DNA of 64,000 nucleotides from Bacteroidetes bacterium UBA6221 (GCA_002421685.1 DISB01000018.1:62001-126000), one strand, 5' to 3'. Shown: positions 9,298 through 17,225, counted from the first letter of the stretch. The notes: generated from the sequence alone by a model not told the origin. Program-made: numbers and translations.

Positions 9298-9576
9298 TTG
9301 CGGTATGTACCTGGGATGTATGTCGAAGATGGATTTGTCGGCTCCGTCGCTAAGTATATAGCCTAGAGGCACTTTATAATAAGTAGCGAGTCTATATAAC
9401 AATGCGATATTTATACTTTTGTATCTGCCATTTTCAACAAGGCTTATCACTGGGTGGCTAACACCGATAGCCCGTGCAACAGTTGCGATTTTATCCCTCC
9501 TTACATGCCGAATGGTATACAAGTTATTACCAATCTGCAAAAGAATGTCTTCTAGAGACTTTGCTTCTTTTTTCAT
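9292..9576 (-). CDS. XRE-family helix-turn-helix regulator
   Basis: A 94-aa DNA-binding protein. Residues about 15-72 form an HTH_3/XRE domain: IGNNLYTIRHVRRDKIATVA, then IGVSHPVISLVENGRY (turn and recognition helix) and LLYRLATYYKVPLGYIL. There is no extra sensor domain. It is the only regulator in the island, transcribed away from the precursor gene across a 280-bp gap that holds a perfect 9-3-9 inverted repeat (9699-9719). A related site precedes lanC. It is therefore the best candidate to control both units. Whether it activates or represses is not visible; the sites lie about 60 bp ahead of the candidate -7 boxes, which slightly favours activation. Confidence 0.9.
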   Translation of the reverse strand: MKKEAKSLEDILLQIGNNLYTIRHVRRDKIATVARAIGVSHPVISLVENGRYKSINIALLYRLATYYKVPLGYILSDGADKSIFDIHPRYIPQL

Positions 9577-9698
9577 ATGAAAGAATTAAGGTTTAAAGAG
9601 TTTAAGTTATAATAAGTAACCCCAATTTAAACAATTCCTGGGTATTAATTGCCATATTGTCCAGTTTTTTGGGAGGAGGTCATTAGGCATATTAAGAA

Positions 9699-9719
9699 TT
9701 TGTAATTGGTAATTACAAA
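9699..9719. promoter_or_regulatory. Candidate operator B: perfect 9-3-9 inverted repeat
   Basis: The arms TTTGTAATT and AATTACAAA flank GGT. The element lies between the divergent XRE gene and the precursor gene and begins 61 bp before the TACATTTG box at 9760. Its first 20 bases match the site at 2123-2142 in 17 positions. Confidence 0.55.
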
Positions 9720-9759
9720 ACATATTAATTATAAACTGTAGTTCTAATACTGGGTAGAC

Positions 9760-9767
9760 TACATTTG
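9760..9767 (+). promoter_or_regulatory. Candidate -7 promoter box TACATTTG for the precursor gene
   Basis: An exact match to the Bacteroidota TAnnTTTG element, 90 bp before the precursor ATG, implying a leader transcript of roughly 80 nt. A clear -33 TTG at the usual distance is not seen. Confidence 0.5.
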
Positions 9768-9856
9768 TTATGAGTACTTGAGCATGTATTGCAATACCGG
9801 AGTTAACCTGAAAATCCGTATAAAGAGTAAGGATAAACTTTAAAATAATTTCACGT

Positions 9857-10165
9857 ATGAAAAAGAAACATCTGTTTGGGAGCCTAACTCTACAAACAAA
9901 AGATTTGACTATTCTGAATGATACCAAGCAAAAGAACATTAAAGGAGGCTGGACTATACTGGAAACTTGTAATGATACAATATCGTATTGTAACGATCAG
10001 TGTTCTTATGACCCCAGTTGCGGATGTCAAACCGAAGCAAATACTCCTGGCTGCCCGTCTAGTCCCGATCCTTTGACCGCCGCTTGCTGTCAAGTGGATA
10101 CTAGTAACTGCCCAGCGGATACTTTTGGTTGCACCCCTTCAAATCCATGTAGTGCCGATTGCTAA
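9857..10165 (+). CDS. lanA: Lanthipeptide precursor with Gly-Gly leader and 12-Cys core
   Basis: A 102-aa peptide. Residues 1-31 form a Lys-rich leader (MKKKHLFGSLTLQTKDLTIL, then ND...NIKGG) of the Bacteroidota class I lanthipeptide type, ending in a Gly-Gly site for the C39 exporter. The 71-residue core (32-102) has 12 Cys (38, 45, 49, 55, 57, 66, 77, 78, 85, 92, 98, 102) and 17 Ser/Thr, enough for up to 12 thioether rings. The core has no Lys, Arg or His and nine Asp/Glu, unlike typical cationic lantibiotics, and its last residue is Cys. The gene has its own upstream -7 box and operator and a strong terminator 12 bp after the stop, so it can be expressed separately from lanCBT. The product and its ring pattern are unknown. 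Confidence 0.88.
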   Translation: MKKKHLFGSLTLQTKDLTILNDTKQKNIKGGWTILETCNDTISYCNDQCSYDPSCGCQTEANTPGCPSSPDPLTAACCQVDTSNCPADTFGCTPSNPCSADC

Positions 10166-10177
10166 AATGACAAATAC

Positions 10178-10213
10178 GGTAATCCCCGATAATATCGGGG
10201 ATTACCATTTTTT
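10178..10213 (+). terminator. Rho-independent terminator after the precursor gene
   Basis: A perfect 14-bp inverted repeat, GGTAATCCCCGATA (10178-10191) with TATCGGGGATTACC (10193-10206), whose innermost bases form the loop, followed by a T run to 10213. Confidence 0.9.
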
Positions 10214-10404
10214 GCATTTCAGGAGTACCGGACAAATAGTAGCCGATTTTACCAATAGTTGTATGGAATTTGAATTCTCCGCCTTTCCCAGCTTTTGTAA
10301 CATTGCAATAAATCCATTTAGCGATATGAAGGCTACTACACTAGGCATGTCGTTTCGGACATCCTATTCTTTTTCCAACAGCCACCGCAACCACCAACTC
10401 CGAA

Positions 10405-10454
10405 ACTGAAAATCCTCGTGTTGGGGGTTCAATTCCCTCCCGCACCTCACTAAA
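10405..10454 (+). repeat. Putative attR: 3' fragment of tRNA-Phe
   Basis: A copy of 1893-1942 with 47 of 50 bases identical. It contains the end of the anticodon arm, the T arm and the 3' acceptor strand but no D arm or 5' acceptor strand, so it cannot be a functional tRNA. It marks the right end of the island; normal composition resumes towards gldK. Confidence 0.85.
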
Positions 10455-10699
10455 AAGTCTTCCGAATTCAGGAGACGTTTTCTTTGAGGGCCTCGCCCTA
10501 ATCCTCACATTATCATTTTATTACATCCCCGTTATCTTTTCCTTGTGTTTCATCTTACGCATATTTATATAAATGGAAACACGCCAAATTTGCTCAACTT
10601 TTTACAACAAACCTTGTTTGTAAGAAAAACACACCCCGCCGGTCGGTTCCGGTCGGCATACATAAATTAAAGAGGATTCTATACTTAAACATTCTGCTT

Positions 10700-11944
10700 A
10701 TGTATCCAAAGTACATTCCACTGCTGCTTATTGCTATCAGTTCGTGTATCTATACCTCCTGCCAGGCGCAGAACAATAAGACAAAGCGCGTGCGTGCCTA
10801 CAACCGCAACTCCATACCCACCCCCGAGGGAATGGCCTATGTACCGGGCGGCAGCATCGTCATTAAATACAATACGCAAAACAGCGATTCAACAGGATAC
10901 AAGCAGGTAAGCCTCAGCCCGTTTTTTATTGACAAGACGGAAGTGACCAACCGGCAGTACCGCGAATTTGTCAACTGGGTTATCGATTCAATCGCGGTGA
11001 CCACTTACCTGAATGACGATAAATACTTCACCGACCGCCTCAGGGATTCGACATACAGGTACATCAACTGGGATAAGATAGACAACAACAAACCGCTATG
11101 GAGAAGCAATGATGTTGATATACAAAACAAGCTCCAGCCTATGTTTGCGCATGGGGATATCGACCAGGCCAAAGTAAATTTTACCTACACCAGGCTGAAA
11201 AGGGGCGTCAAAGGACAACCCGATGAATATGTGACCGAGACAGTGAACATATACCCCGATACCAAGGTATGGGCGACCGACTTTCCCAATTCACAAAACG
11301 ATATTATGGCCAAGTCCTACTTCACCAGCGAAGCTTATGACGACTACCCCGTAGTGGGCGTCACCTGGAAACAGGCTATGGCATATACCATCTGGCGTAC
11401 CAATACAGCAAGCAACCGTAAAGCCAGTAAATATATCATGAGCTATGACCTCCCCTACACACTGCCATCGGAGGCGCAATGGGTTTATGCTGCACAGGGC
11501 GAGATCAGTTATGAAAATATAGACAGCTTCCGCATACCGCGCGATAAGAAAGGCAGGCTGGAGGCGAACTTCAAACAGGACGAAGGAAATTATACGCAGG
11601 ACGGCTCATCTTATACCATGCACGTCATGTCTTACTCTCCTAATGAGTTTGGGCTGCATAATATGTATGGCAACGTTGCAGAATGGGTGCTTGACGCTTA
11701 CAACGAATCGGCCTGGGCCTTCGTGCACGACCAGAACCCTGTGTTGCTTTACGAGGCTGCAGACGACGAACCTCATATAATGAAACGTAAAGTGGTGCGT
11801 GGGGGCTCGTGGAAGGATAATGCACAATCATTAAGTCCTTATACCAGGAATTTTGAAGTGCAGGATGTGCCGCATTCATACATCGGCTTTCGCTGTGTGA
11901 TGCCCGCCCCGGAAATAATAACCAAGAAAGTAGAAAGCCGCTAA
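10700..11944 (+). CDS. gldK: Gliding motility/T9SS lipoprotein GldK
   Basis: A 414-aa outer membrane lipoprotein (lipobox candidates at Cys16 and Cys21) with a formylglycine-generating-enzyme-like fold: EGMAYVPGGSIVIKYN, FFIDKTEVTNRQYREFVNWV, LPSEAQWVYAAQG, MYGNVAEWVLDAY and a final VVRGGSWKDN with GFRCVM. GldK lacks enzyme function in studied systems and forms a ring with GldN at the periplasmic face of the outer membrane as part of the type IX secretion machine. It starts the conserved gldKLMN order. The intact frame directly after the island attR shows that the insertion did not damage the operon, although the 246-bp leader may contain a displaced promoter. Confidence 0.96.
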   Translation: MYPKYIPLLLIAISSCIYTSCQAQNNKTKRVRAYNRNSIPTPEGMAYVPGGSIVIKYNTQNSDSTGYKQVSLSPFFIDKTEVTNRQYREFVNWVIDSIAVTTYLNDDKYFTDRLRDSTYRYINWDKIDNNKPLWRSNDVDIQNKLQPMFAHGDIDQAKVNFTYTRLKRGVKGQPDEYVTETVNIYPDTKVWATDFPNSQNDIMAKSYFTSEAYDDYPVVGVTWKQAMAYTIWRTNTASNRKASKYIMSYDLPYTLPSEAQWVYAAQGEISYENIDSFRIPRDKKGRLEANFKQDEGNYTQDGSSYTMHVMSYSPNEFGLHNMYGNVAEWVLDAYNESAWAFVHDQNPVLLYEAADDEPHIMKRKVVRGGSWKDNAQSLSPYTRNFEVQDVPHSYIGFRCVMPAPEIITKKVESR

Positions 11945-11978
11945 CGACTAACTGATACAAATAAATAAAGCATTATTT

Positions 11979-12470
11979 ATGGACAATATGCAGCGTATAG
12001 GGAAGAGGATAGGCATCAATACGCTTATATCCTGGGGGGCCAGTGTGGTGATTATCGGGCTCACCTTCAAAATACTGCACTGGGCCGGTGGCGAGTGGAT
12101 GATAGCCATCGGGCTGATAGTAGAGGCCGGCCTCTTCTTCCTGATGGGCTACGCATCACTCAGCGACCCGGACCGTGCCTCACTTACCGGCACGGCTGTT
12201 GACACGCGGCCGGCTCCCGCTACAAGGAACTTTGAAGACGTGCTGGCCACAAAAGTAGACGAAGAAGTGATAGAAAAACTTAAGGGCAGTTTCGACAGGT
12301 TCAGCAAAACGGTTGAGTCGGTCAACTCTATAACCGGCTCGGCCACGGCTACCCAGGGCATGATGACCGAAATAGAACACGCTACCGTTGAAATACAGGA
12401 ACTGCGCAGGAACCTTGCGGAACTGAACGCCGCATACCGTGCGCAATTGGAAGCCTTCAGAAAAGCATAG
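11979..12470 (+). CDS. gldL: T9SS/gliding motor protein GldL
   Basis: A 163-aa inner membrane protein with two adjacent transmembrane helices (about residues 14-35 and 38-60: WGASVVIIGLTFKILHWAGG, then WMIAIGLIVEAGLFFLMGYA) and a cytoplasmic helical tail. GldL pentamers surround a GldM dimer and form the proton-driven motor of the type IX secretion and gliding apparatus. The protein is shorter than some relatives, mostly in the tail. It sits 34 bp after gldK and 5 bp before gldM. Confidence 0.95.
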   Translation: MDNMQRIGKRIGINTLISWGASVVIIGLTFKILHWAGGEWMIAIGLIVEAGLFFLMGYASLSDPDRASLTGTAVDTRPAPATRNFEDVLATKVDEEVIEKLKGSFDRFSKTVESVNSITGSATATQGMMTEIEHATVEIQELRRNLAELNAAYRAQLEAFRKA

Positions 12471-12475
12471 CAGGC

Positions 12476-14008
12476 ATGGCAATGATCAAAGAGACACCCC
12501 GGCAGAAGATGATCAGTATCCTGTACCTGGTACTGCTGGGTATGATTGCGCTGAACGTCAGCACGTCAGTATTGGATGCTTTCGCCAACCTGAGGGCCAG
12601 CCTCACCACTACCACAAAGAACGTACAGAACAGCATCAACAACACTTTTGCAGCCTTTGAGGCTACGAAGCTGAAAGACGAGCCGGAACGCGCGCGGCCT
12701 GTATATGCGAAAGCGCAGCAGGCGCGGAAATATGCTGCCACGCTGAACAGCTACATACTGGAGATAAAAAAACGGATGGAGGAAGAAGGGGGCGGCTATA
12801 ACAGCGCTACCAACGACGTACGCAAACGCGACAACCAGGATATTTCCTACCGGCTGATGATCAACCAGGACCGTGCCGCAGAACTGAAAAAACGCATTAA
12901 CGATACGCGGGATAAACTATACGGGCTGCTTTCAGAGCGCGACAGGCAAGGCCTGGTGCTGCCGCTGGAGGCAAAGGACCCACCCGCCAGGGCCGGAATA
13001 AAAAGCACCTGGGAAGAAAGGAATTTTGGTGACGGAATACCCCTTACCGCTGCACTTACCACGCTGGCCAAAATACAGGCCGACCTGAAAAATTCTGAAT
13101 CGGAAGTGGTAAAGAAGATACTGGGCGAAATGGACAAAGCTGTTGTTAACCTGGATATGTTTGCCGCTGTGGCCATGGCCCCTACATCTTATGTCATACA
13201 GGGCCAGCCCTATACTGCGGAGATTTTTCTCACAGCTTTCGACTCAAAGGCCAATCCTGAAATAACTGTAAACGAAACGCCGGTAACCGTACAAAACGGT
13301 AAAGGTGTATATACAGCCAACACCACCGCCGAAGGCACCTACACATGGACGGGCGTAATAAAAGTGATGCAAACCGATGGCACGGTAAAAGAATATCGCA
13401 CACCCGAGCAAACCTACCAGGTGGCGAGGCCCTCGGCAGTTGTATCTCCCGACAAGATGAACGTGTTTTACATAGGTGTGCCCAATCCCGTTTCCGTGTC
13501 GGCCCCTGGCATACCGAAAGATAAACTGCGGGTGAGCATAGGTTCCGGTTCCATGTCAGGGGGCAATGGAAAATATACCGTGACAGTATCGCAGCCGGGT
13601 ACCACCCGCGTCACAGTGTCTGCCGAAACTGCTCCGGGTAAAGTTCAAACGCTGAGCAGTACCGAATTCCGTATAAAAAGAATTCCCGACCCGCGCGTGA
13701 AATTTGCGGGCCGCAGCGGGGGCAGGATGAGCACCGTAGCGCTGAAACAGCAGAACAGGATATTTGCCGTGCTGGAAGGATTTGATTTCGACGCAAAATT
13801 CAATATCAACCATTTTACACTTATCATTTTGAAACCACGCGGTGACGCGGTAGTACTGGAAACATCGGGTAACGCGCTCTCAGGCGCTATGCAATCGGCA
13901 ATGAACGGCATAGTGCCCGGAACACGCGTAGTATTCGACAATATCATGGCTACCGGCCCCGACGGAATGCGAAGGCAGTTGGATGCCATAAGCCTCACCG
14001 CTGAATAA
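12476..14008 (+). CDS. gldM: T9SS/gliding motor protein GldM
   Basis: A 510-aa protein with a short cytoplasmic start (KETPRQKMISILYLVLLGMI, one helix at about 10-33, then ALNVSTSVLDAF) and a long periplasmic region built in the family from a helical domain and Ig-like domains reaching GldK/N. The C-terminal part includes VGVPNPVSVSAPGIP and a TGPDGMRRQLDAISLTAE ending typical of GldM. GldM couples the inner membrane motor to the outer membrane ring. It starts 5 bp after gldL; a second in-frame Met at codon 3 is equally possible. Confidence 0.95.
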   Translation: MAMIKETPRQKMISILYLVLLGMIALNVSTSVLDAFANLRASLTTTTKNVQNSINNTFAAFEATKLKDEPERARPVYAKAQQARKYAATLNSYILEIKKRMEEEGGGYNSATNDVRKRDNQDISYRLMINQDRAAELKKRINDTRDKLYGLLSERDRQGLVLPLEAKDPPARAGIKSTWEERNFGDGIPLTAALTTLAKIQADLKNSESEVVKKILGEMDKAVVNLDMFAAVAMAPTSYVIQGQPYTAEIFLTAFDSKANPEITVNETPVTVQNGKGVYTANTTAEGTYTWTGVIKVMQTDGTVKEYRTPEQTYQVARPSAVVSPDKMNVFYIGVPNPVSVSAPGIPKDKLRVSIGSGSMSGGNGKYTVTVSQPGTTRVTVSAETAPGKVQTLSSTEFRIKRIPDPRVKFAGRSGGRMSTVALKQQNRIFAVLEGFDFDAKFNINHFTLIILKPRGDAVVLETSGNALSGAMQSAMNGIVPGTRVVFDNIMATGPDGMRRQLDAISLTAE

Positions 14009-14032
14009 ACAGTTTTTTTTAATACAGAGGAT

Positions 14033-14851
14033 ATGACCAAAAGAATCACATACATTGTCCCGGCGCTACTGCTGATAGCCGCAAACACCACGTTTGCGCA
14101 AACAGATACTACGCAAACACCCGTTGACGGTTATTACAAATACGAGGTGTATAAAGAAGCCAAGCCCATACCCCTGCCTAAGATTGATATGAACAACGTG
14201 CGTTTCTACAAACGTGTTTATAAAGACATCGACCTGGCAGATAGTACCAATAGCATCTTCATAACACCCGGCGCCTCGCTGATAGAGATAGTGCTGGAGG
14301 GAATAAAGGCGGGAGCAATTACGCCTTATGATGCCACAAGCACAAAAGAAAACCCCACGGGCGATGCATTTACCAAACCGCTTACTTACGACCAGGCAAT
14401 GGCTACCCTTACCGATAGTGTATTGGTGCCGGTGTTTGACGAAGAAGGCAACCAGGTAAGCGCGCAGATGATGATGAACGAGTTCAACCCCGCGGTGGTT
14501 ACAAAATTCAGGATAAAGGAAGATATATTCTACGACAACCAGCGTTCGCGCATAGAGACGCGCATAGTAGGCCTGGCGCCGTTAAGACGTATTGACGTGG
14601 CCAATGAAATGGTGCTGGAGCAACCCGCATTCTGGCTATACTACCCCCAGTGCCGCCAGTATTTCGTTACCAAAGAAGTATCCGACCCCCAGCGCGATAT
14701 TTACAACGTAAGCCTCGATGATATTTTCATACAGCAAAGCTTTGCCAGCAATATCGTAAAAGAGGCCAATCCCGCAGATGAGAAAGCAAAAGACCCGGAG
14801 AAGATAGAACAGGAGATAACAGAATACAAGAAAAAGACCTGGAAATATTAA
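14033..14851 (+). CDS. gldN: T9SS/gliding protein GldN
   Basis: A 272-aa periplasmic protein with a cleavable signal peptide ending NTTFAQ. Family stretches include DVANEMVLEQPAFWLYYPQ and DIFYDNQRSRIETRIVGLAPL near the middle and DDIFIQQSFASNIVKEANP before a charged tail. GldN (PorN) associates with GldK in the periplasmic ring of the type IX secretion system. It is the fourth gene of the operon. Confidence 0.95.
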   Translation: MTKRITYIVPALLLIAANTTFAQTDTTQTPVDGYYKYEVYKEAKPIPLPKIDMNNVRFYKRVYKDIDLADSTNSIFITPGASLIEIVLEGIKAGAITPYDATSTKENPTGDAFTKPLTYDQAMATLTDSVLVPVFDEEGNQVSAQMMMNEFNPAVVTKFRIKEDIFYDNQRSRIETRIVGLAPLRRIDVANEMVLEQPAFWLYYPQCRQYFVTKEVSDPQRDIYNVSLDDIFIQQSFASNIVKEANPADEKAKDPEKIEQEITEYKKKTWKY

Positions 14852-14882
14852 TGCTCTTTTCAACAATAAAAAATCTTTAGTT

Positions 14883-15569
14883 ATGCGATATAAAACACTT
14901 ACACTTTCGCTTCTTTTTGTAGCGGCTTATAGCATCGGCCAGGCGCAGGTGCAGTACATTCCGGCATCCATTCACCGCCTTAGCCTGGGCCTGGGTGGGG
15001 GTGTCACCAACCTGTTTGGCGACCTGCAGACCAAAGTACTCAAGCCTGCCGCCCGCGGCAATTTCGATTACAATTTTACACCGTTCATCAGTGCGGGCGT
15101 GGAGGGGCAGTATGGCCTCTTTGCCGGCGGCAGCACTGCGGCCACCAGTAAGGATGCCGGCTTGTATTCAGAAAGCAGCTATTGGGCTGTAATGGCCAAT
15201 GTGCGCGCCGGTCTTGGGCAGATATTGCCCACGCCGGAGAATAAATTTAGCGAGTTGGTGGGTGGTATATACCTGGGCACGGGTGTAGGTTATGTAAAAA
15301 GCGACATTAAGAAAATAATCAACTCGACCTTTGTGATGAACAACGGTTCCATCCGGTACGACGCCGGCGATGTAATTATCCCCATCAACCTCGGTATCAA
15401 CGCCGACCTACCTGTGTACCGGCTGGGCATCAACCTGAATTTTCAATATAACGTTGGCACAAGCGACGCCCTGGACGGCTATGACTTCCACCTGAGCAGC
15501 AATACCGATAACGACGCATATAGCTTCGTGTCGCTGGCTGTTCGGTATTATTTCGGCGGAACACATTGA
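14883..15569 (+). CDS. Outer membrane beta-barrel protein
   Basis: A 228-aa protein with a signal peptide (MRYKTLTLSLLFVAAYSIGQ) and alternating beta-strand pattern ending in the aromatic C-terminus VSLAVRYYF. It contains Gly-rich strands such as LGLGGGVTNLFGDLQTKVL and YLGTGVGYVKSDIKKI, as in Bacteroidota opacity-type barrels. It follows gldN by 31 bp and may be cotranscribed; the hairpin at 15643-15660 would end that transcript. I cannot name the family. Roles such as a T9SS accessory or a general surface barrel are guesses from position. Confidence 0.75.
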   Translation: MRYKTLTLSLLFVAAYSIGQAQVQYIPASIHRLSLGLGGGVTNLFGDLQTKVLKPAARGNFDYNFTPFISAGVEGQYGLFAGGSTAATSKDAGLYSESSYWAVMANVRAGLGQILPTPENKFSELVGGIYLGTGVGYVKSDIKKIINSTFVMNNGSIRYDAGDVIIPINLGINADLPVYRLGINLNFQYNVGTSDALDGYDFHLSSNTDNDAYSFVSLAVRYYFGGTH

Positions 15570-15605
15570 TGGGTGGAAGTAGTTTTTTAATTTATAGACT
15601 TAGAA

Positions 15606-15660
15606 TGGTTCGAAAAAGTCCCAAGAGGTTCACAGATAACAAAAGCCGCTCATTGAGCGG
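15606..15660. repeat. Dispersed repeat TGGTTCGA..., copy 1, with hairpin
   Basis: This shares the frame TGGTTCGAnAAA, GTCC-like, AGAGGTTCAC-like and AAAGCCGCT with the copies at 17118 and 17805. It ends with CCGCTC-ATT-GAGCGG followed by ATTTTA, which probably terminates the preceding barrel gene. Confidence 0.6.
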
Positions 15661-15932
15661 ATTTTAACATTATATCCTGTTTGGATATTGAACTGATGTC
15701 GGACTTTACATTCACCATACCAGAAAGCAGCTTTTACACCACTGTTCATCAAGAAATCACTTCCTGTAATAAAAATACCTTCTTCACTCATTACAAGTGT
15801 TGCAACATTTTCAACTTCGTTAGGTGTATCAGCACGTTTTGCCGAAAGTAATTCTATCATGCGGCAATAACCTTCACGGTGATGTCCTTTCAGTCCATTA
15901 TTAGCAAGATGAGTGAAATTGTCATTACTCAA
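15630..15932 (-). pseudogene. Remnant of a short-chain dehydrogenase (C-terminal end)
   Basis: The middle of this frame reads NVATLVMSEEGIFITGSDFL followed by MNSGVKAAFWYGE, closely like the end of SDR oxidoreductases (usually ITGSDFLIDGGVTA). The Rossmann fold, the NNAG motif and the YxxxK active site are absent, and upstream sequence gives no convincing SDR frame. The tail after WYGE runs into the dispersed repeat copy 1. This is best read as the surviving 3' end of a deleted SDR gene, not a functional protein. Confidence 0.6.
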
Positions 15933-16051
15933 ATTATCTGCTTTACAACAGCCTTAGATTACTCCCCCCTAACCTGTATGCAATTTATTGGACAATGATA
16001 ATTAGCGTTGATGCATTTCACTCCTTATACTTGATACGACAACTACATTAT

Positions 16052-16876
16052 CTACTCCGTAATCTTACGGAATGTTTTGATAACTATTGGAGGTACAAAG
16101 TCTCTGATTATGCTTTTTACGCGTATTATTTTTTTTATATCATTATCAACTCCTTGCCTACCTACATATAGAGTGGAATGATTTTCTAGATTTTTATTGA
16201 TTTCGGAAGCCGGACGTCCATTAGTATAATAATACAATGCTAATGAGCGTCTGCTTCTATCGGGAGGGCATGTCAGCGGATCAGGGTGGCCATGATACGA
16301 AAAATCTGTAGTAGTAAACATGGCTATGGTGTTAAACGTAGGGAGTATCTTTTTATATGCTTTGGTTCTATCTTTATCCCATAGCTCGAAATGTCCGCCA
16401 TAGCTTTCATCCCAATCTTTATTGAGATAAATGAGTAAATTAAGTCTTCTATCCAGATTAGTGTCTCTATGCTTATTAAAATCAGCATGGAGCTTCAGCA
16501 TTCCGCCTGGTTTAATCTCATGATACCCGCCACCCTCCAGATAAGGGTCTCCCAATAACTTCTCTTTAATCCCAGACAACTCTTGTAGGAATTCAAGCAT
16601 TGGTTGAGAGTTTAAGAAATGAACCAACTGTTTGGTTACGGGTCCTAACAAATCTTCACCTTTTGTAGCAAATTTGTTTTTCTCATTATGATGAGTAAAT
16701 TTCATTACATCTTTCTTCACAGCTAAATCAGGGAACTCATTTACAACCTTATTGAGCATATCCTCATCAAAAAAATCATGGATAGCTATATTGGGGAAAG
16801 GGTCGGCTTTTTGATATTCATCTTTTTTTTGTTTAGCTAACTCGGCTAGGTTTATATTTGGATTTAATATCTGCAT
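16052..16876 (-). CDS. 2-oxoglutarate/Fe(II)-dependent dioxygenase
   Basis: A 274-aa protein of the prolyl-4-hydroxylase-like 2OG-Fe(II) family. The iron triad is visible: His and Asp in KLHADFNKH and a distal His in SYHGHPDPL, followed by the 2OG-binding Arg in RSRRSLALYYYTNG. The N-terminal part (PFPNIAIHDFFDEDMLNKVV) is also typical. Homologous bacterial enzymes hydroxylate prolines or act on sugar/peptide intermediates; the substrate here is unknown. The gene stands alone in an AT-rich stretch, with 175 bp before it to the nearest upstream gene-side repeat and no operon partner. The start at 16876 gives the expected full domain. Confidence 0.85.
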   Translation of the reverse strand: MQILNPNINLAELAKQKKDEYQKADPFPNIAIHDFFDEDMLNKVVNEFPDLAVKKDVMKFTHHNEKNKFATKGEDLLGPVTKQLVHFLNSQPMLEFLQELSGIKEKLLGDPYLEGGGYHEIKPGGMLKLHADFNKHRDTNLDRRLNLLIYLNKDWDESYGGHFELWDKDRTKAYKKILPTFNTIAMFTTTDFSYHGHPDPLTCPPDRSRRSLALYYYTNGRPASEINKNLENHSTLYVGRQGVDNDIKKIIRVKSIIRDFVPPIVIKTFRKITE

Positions 16877-17117
16877 AATTATTCTTTTTATCTATTCTGA
16901 AAGGTATAACTTTTTTAAAAAACAAAATATAGATAATGAGTTTTGTATTATACATCATTTATGCCTCTTAAACCGTATAAAATATATACTGAAAATATTA
17001 TTGAAAATTCACACGTAATTGTTAATACTTAATCTGTTAGTTATAATTTTTACTATTGTTTAAAATTGATATAGTTTTAAACTATAACATATTGATATTC
17101 TCAAATCATTAATTATA
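16877..17117. other. AT-rich non-coding stretch
   Basis: Very AT-rich spacer upstream of the dioxygenase gene. I see no gene, hairpin or clear promoter box. Together with the two repeats to its right it makes a 346-bp gene-free interval up to 17222. Confidence 0.5.
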
Positions 17118-17163
17118 TGGTTCGAGAAACTTCCAATAAGGTTCACTAACATGAAATCCGCTC
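17118..17163. repeat. Dispersed repeat TGGTTCGA..., copy 2
   Basis: TGGTTCGAGAAAC, then TTCCAATAAGGTTCAC, then an AT-rich stretch and TCCGCT. The terminal hairpin of the other copies is degenerate here. It lies just past the end of the haem-binding lipoprotein gene on the minus strand. Confidence 0.55.
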
Positions 17164-17188
17164 CTAAAAAGGCTTCATCATTATGCCA

Positions 17189-17225
17189 AACTGGCGCCGG
17201 TTTTCCGAAGGGCGACTGGTGTTCA
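17189..17225. repeat. REP-like GC-rich repeat (AACTGGCGCCGGT...), copy 1
   Basis: 37 bases with 32 identical to 19562-19598. It overlaps the last codon (stop) of the lipoprotein gene at 17223, so repeat insertion may have supplied that stop. The ends CGCCGGT and GACTGGTG can pair weakly. Confidence 0.6.

Larger units (their letters stand above)
1893..10454. mobile_element. Genomic island at tRNA-Phe carrying a lanthipeptide cluster
   Basis: About 8.5 kb bounded by direct repeats of the tRNA-Phe 3' half. The interior is visibly AT-rich, with AT-heavy codon choice, whereas the flanking GSDH and gld genes are clearly richer in GC. Every recognisable gene inside belongs to one RiPP pathway plus one regulator. 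I see no integrase, excisionase, transposase or conjugation gene, so the element is either a decayed integrative element or was moved by an integrase acting in trans. Boundaries rest on the repeat; the foreign origin is inferred from composition and context. Confidence 0.8.

Noticed and set aside
9607..9939. Minus-strand open frame across the XRE-precursor gap
   Set aside because: It covers the candidate operator and promoter, overlaps the precursor start in antisense, and has no recognisable domain.
10125..10409. A 94-codon open frame between the precursor and attR
   Set aside because: It overlaps the precursor gene in another frame, crosses the strong terminator hairpin and runs into the tRNA fragment; composition is not protein-like.
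12476..14008. Antisense frames across gldM and gldN
   Set aside because: They are shadows of conserved coding sequence on the plus strand.
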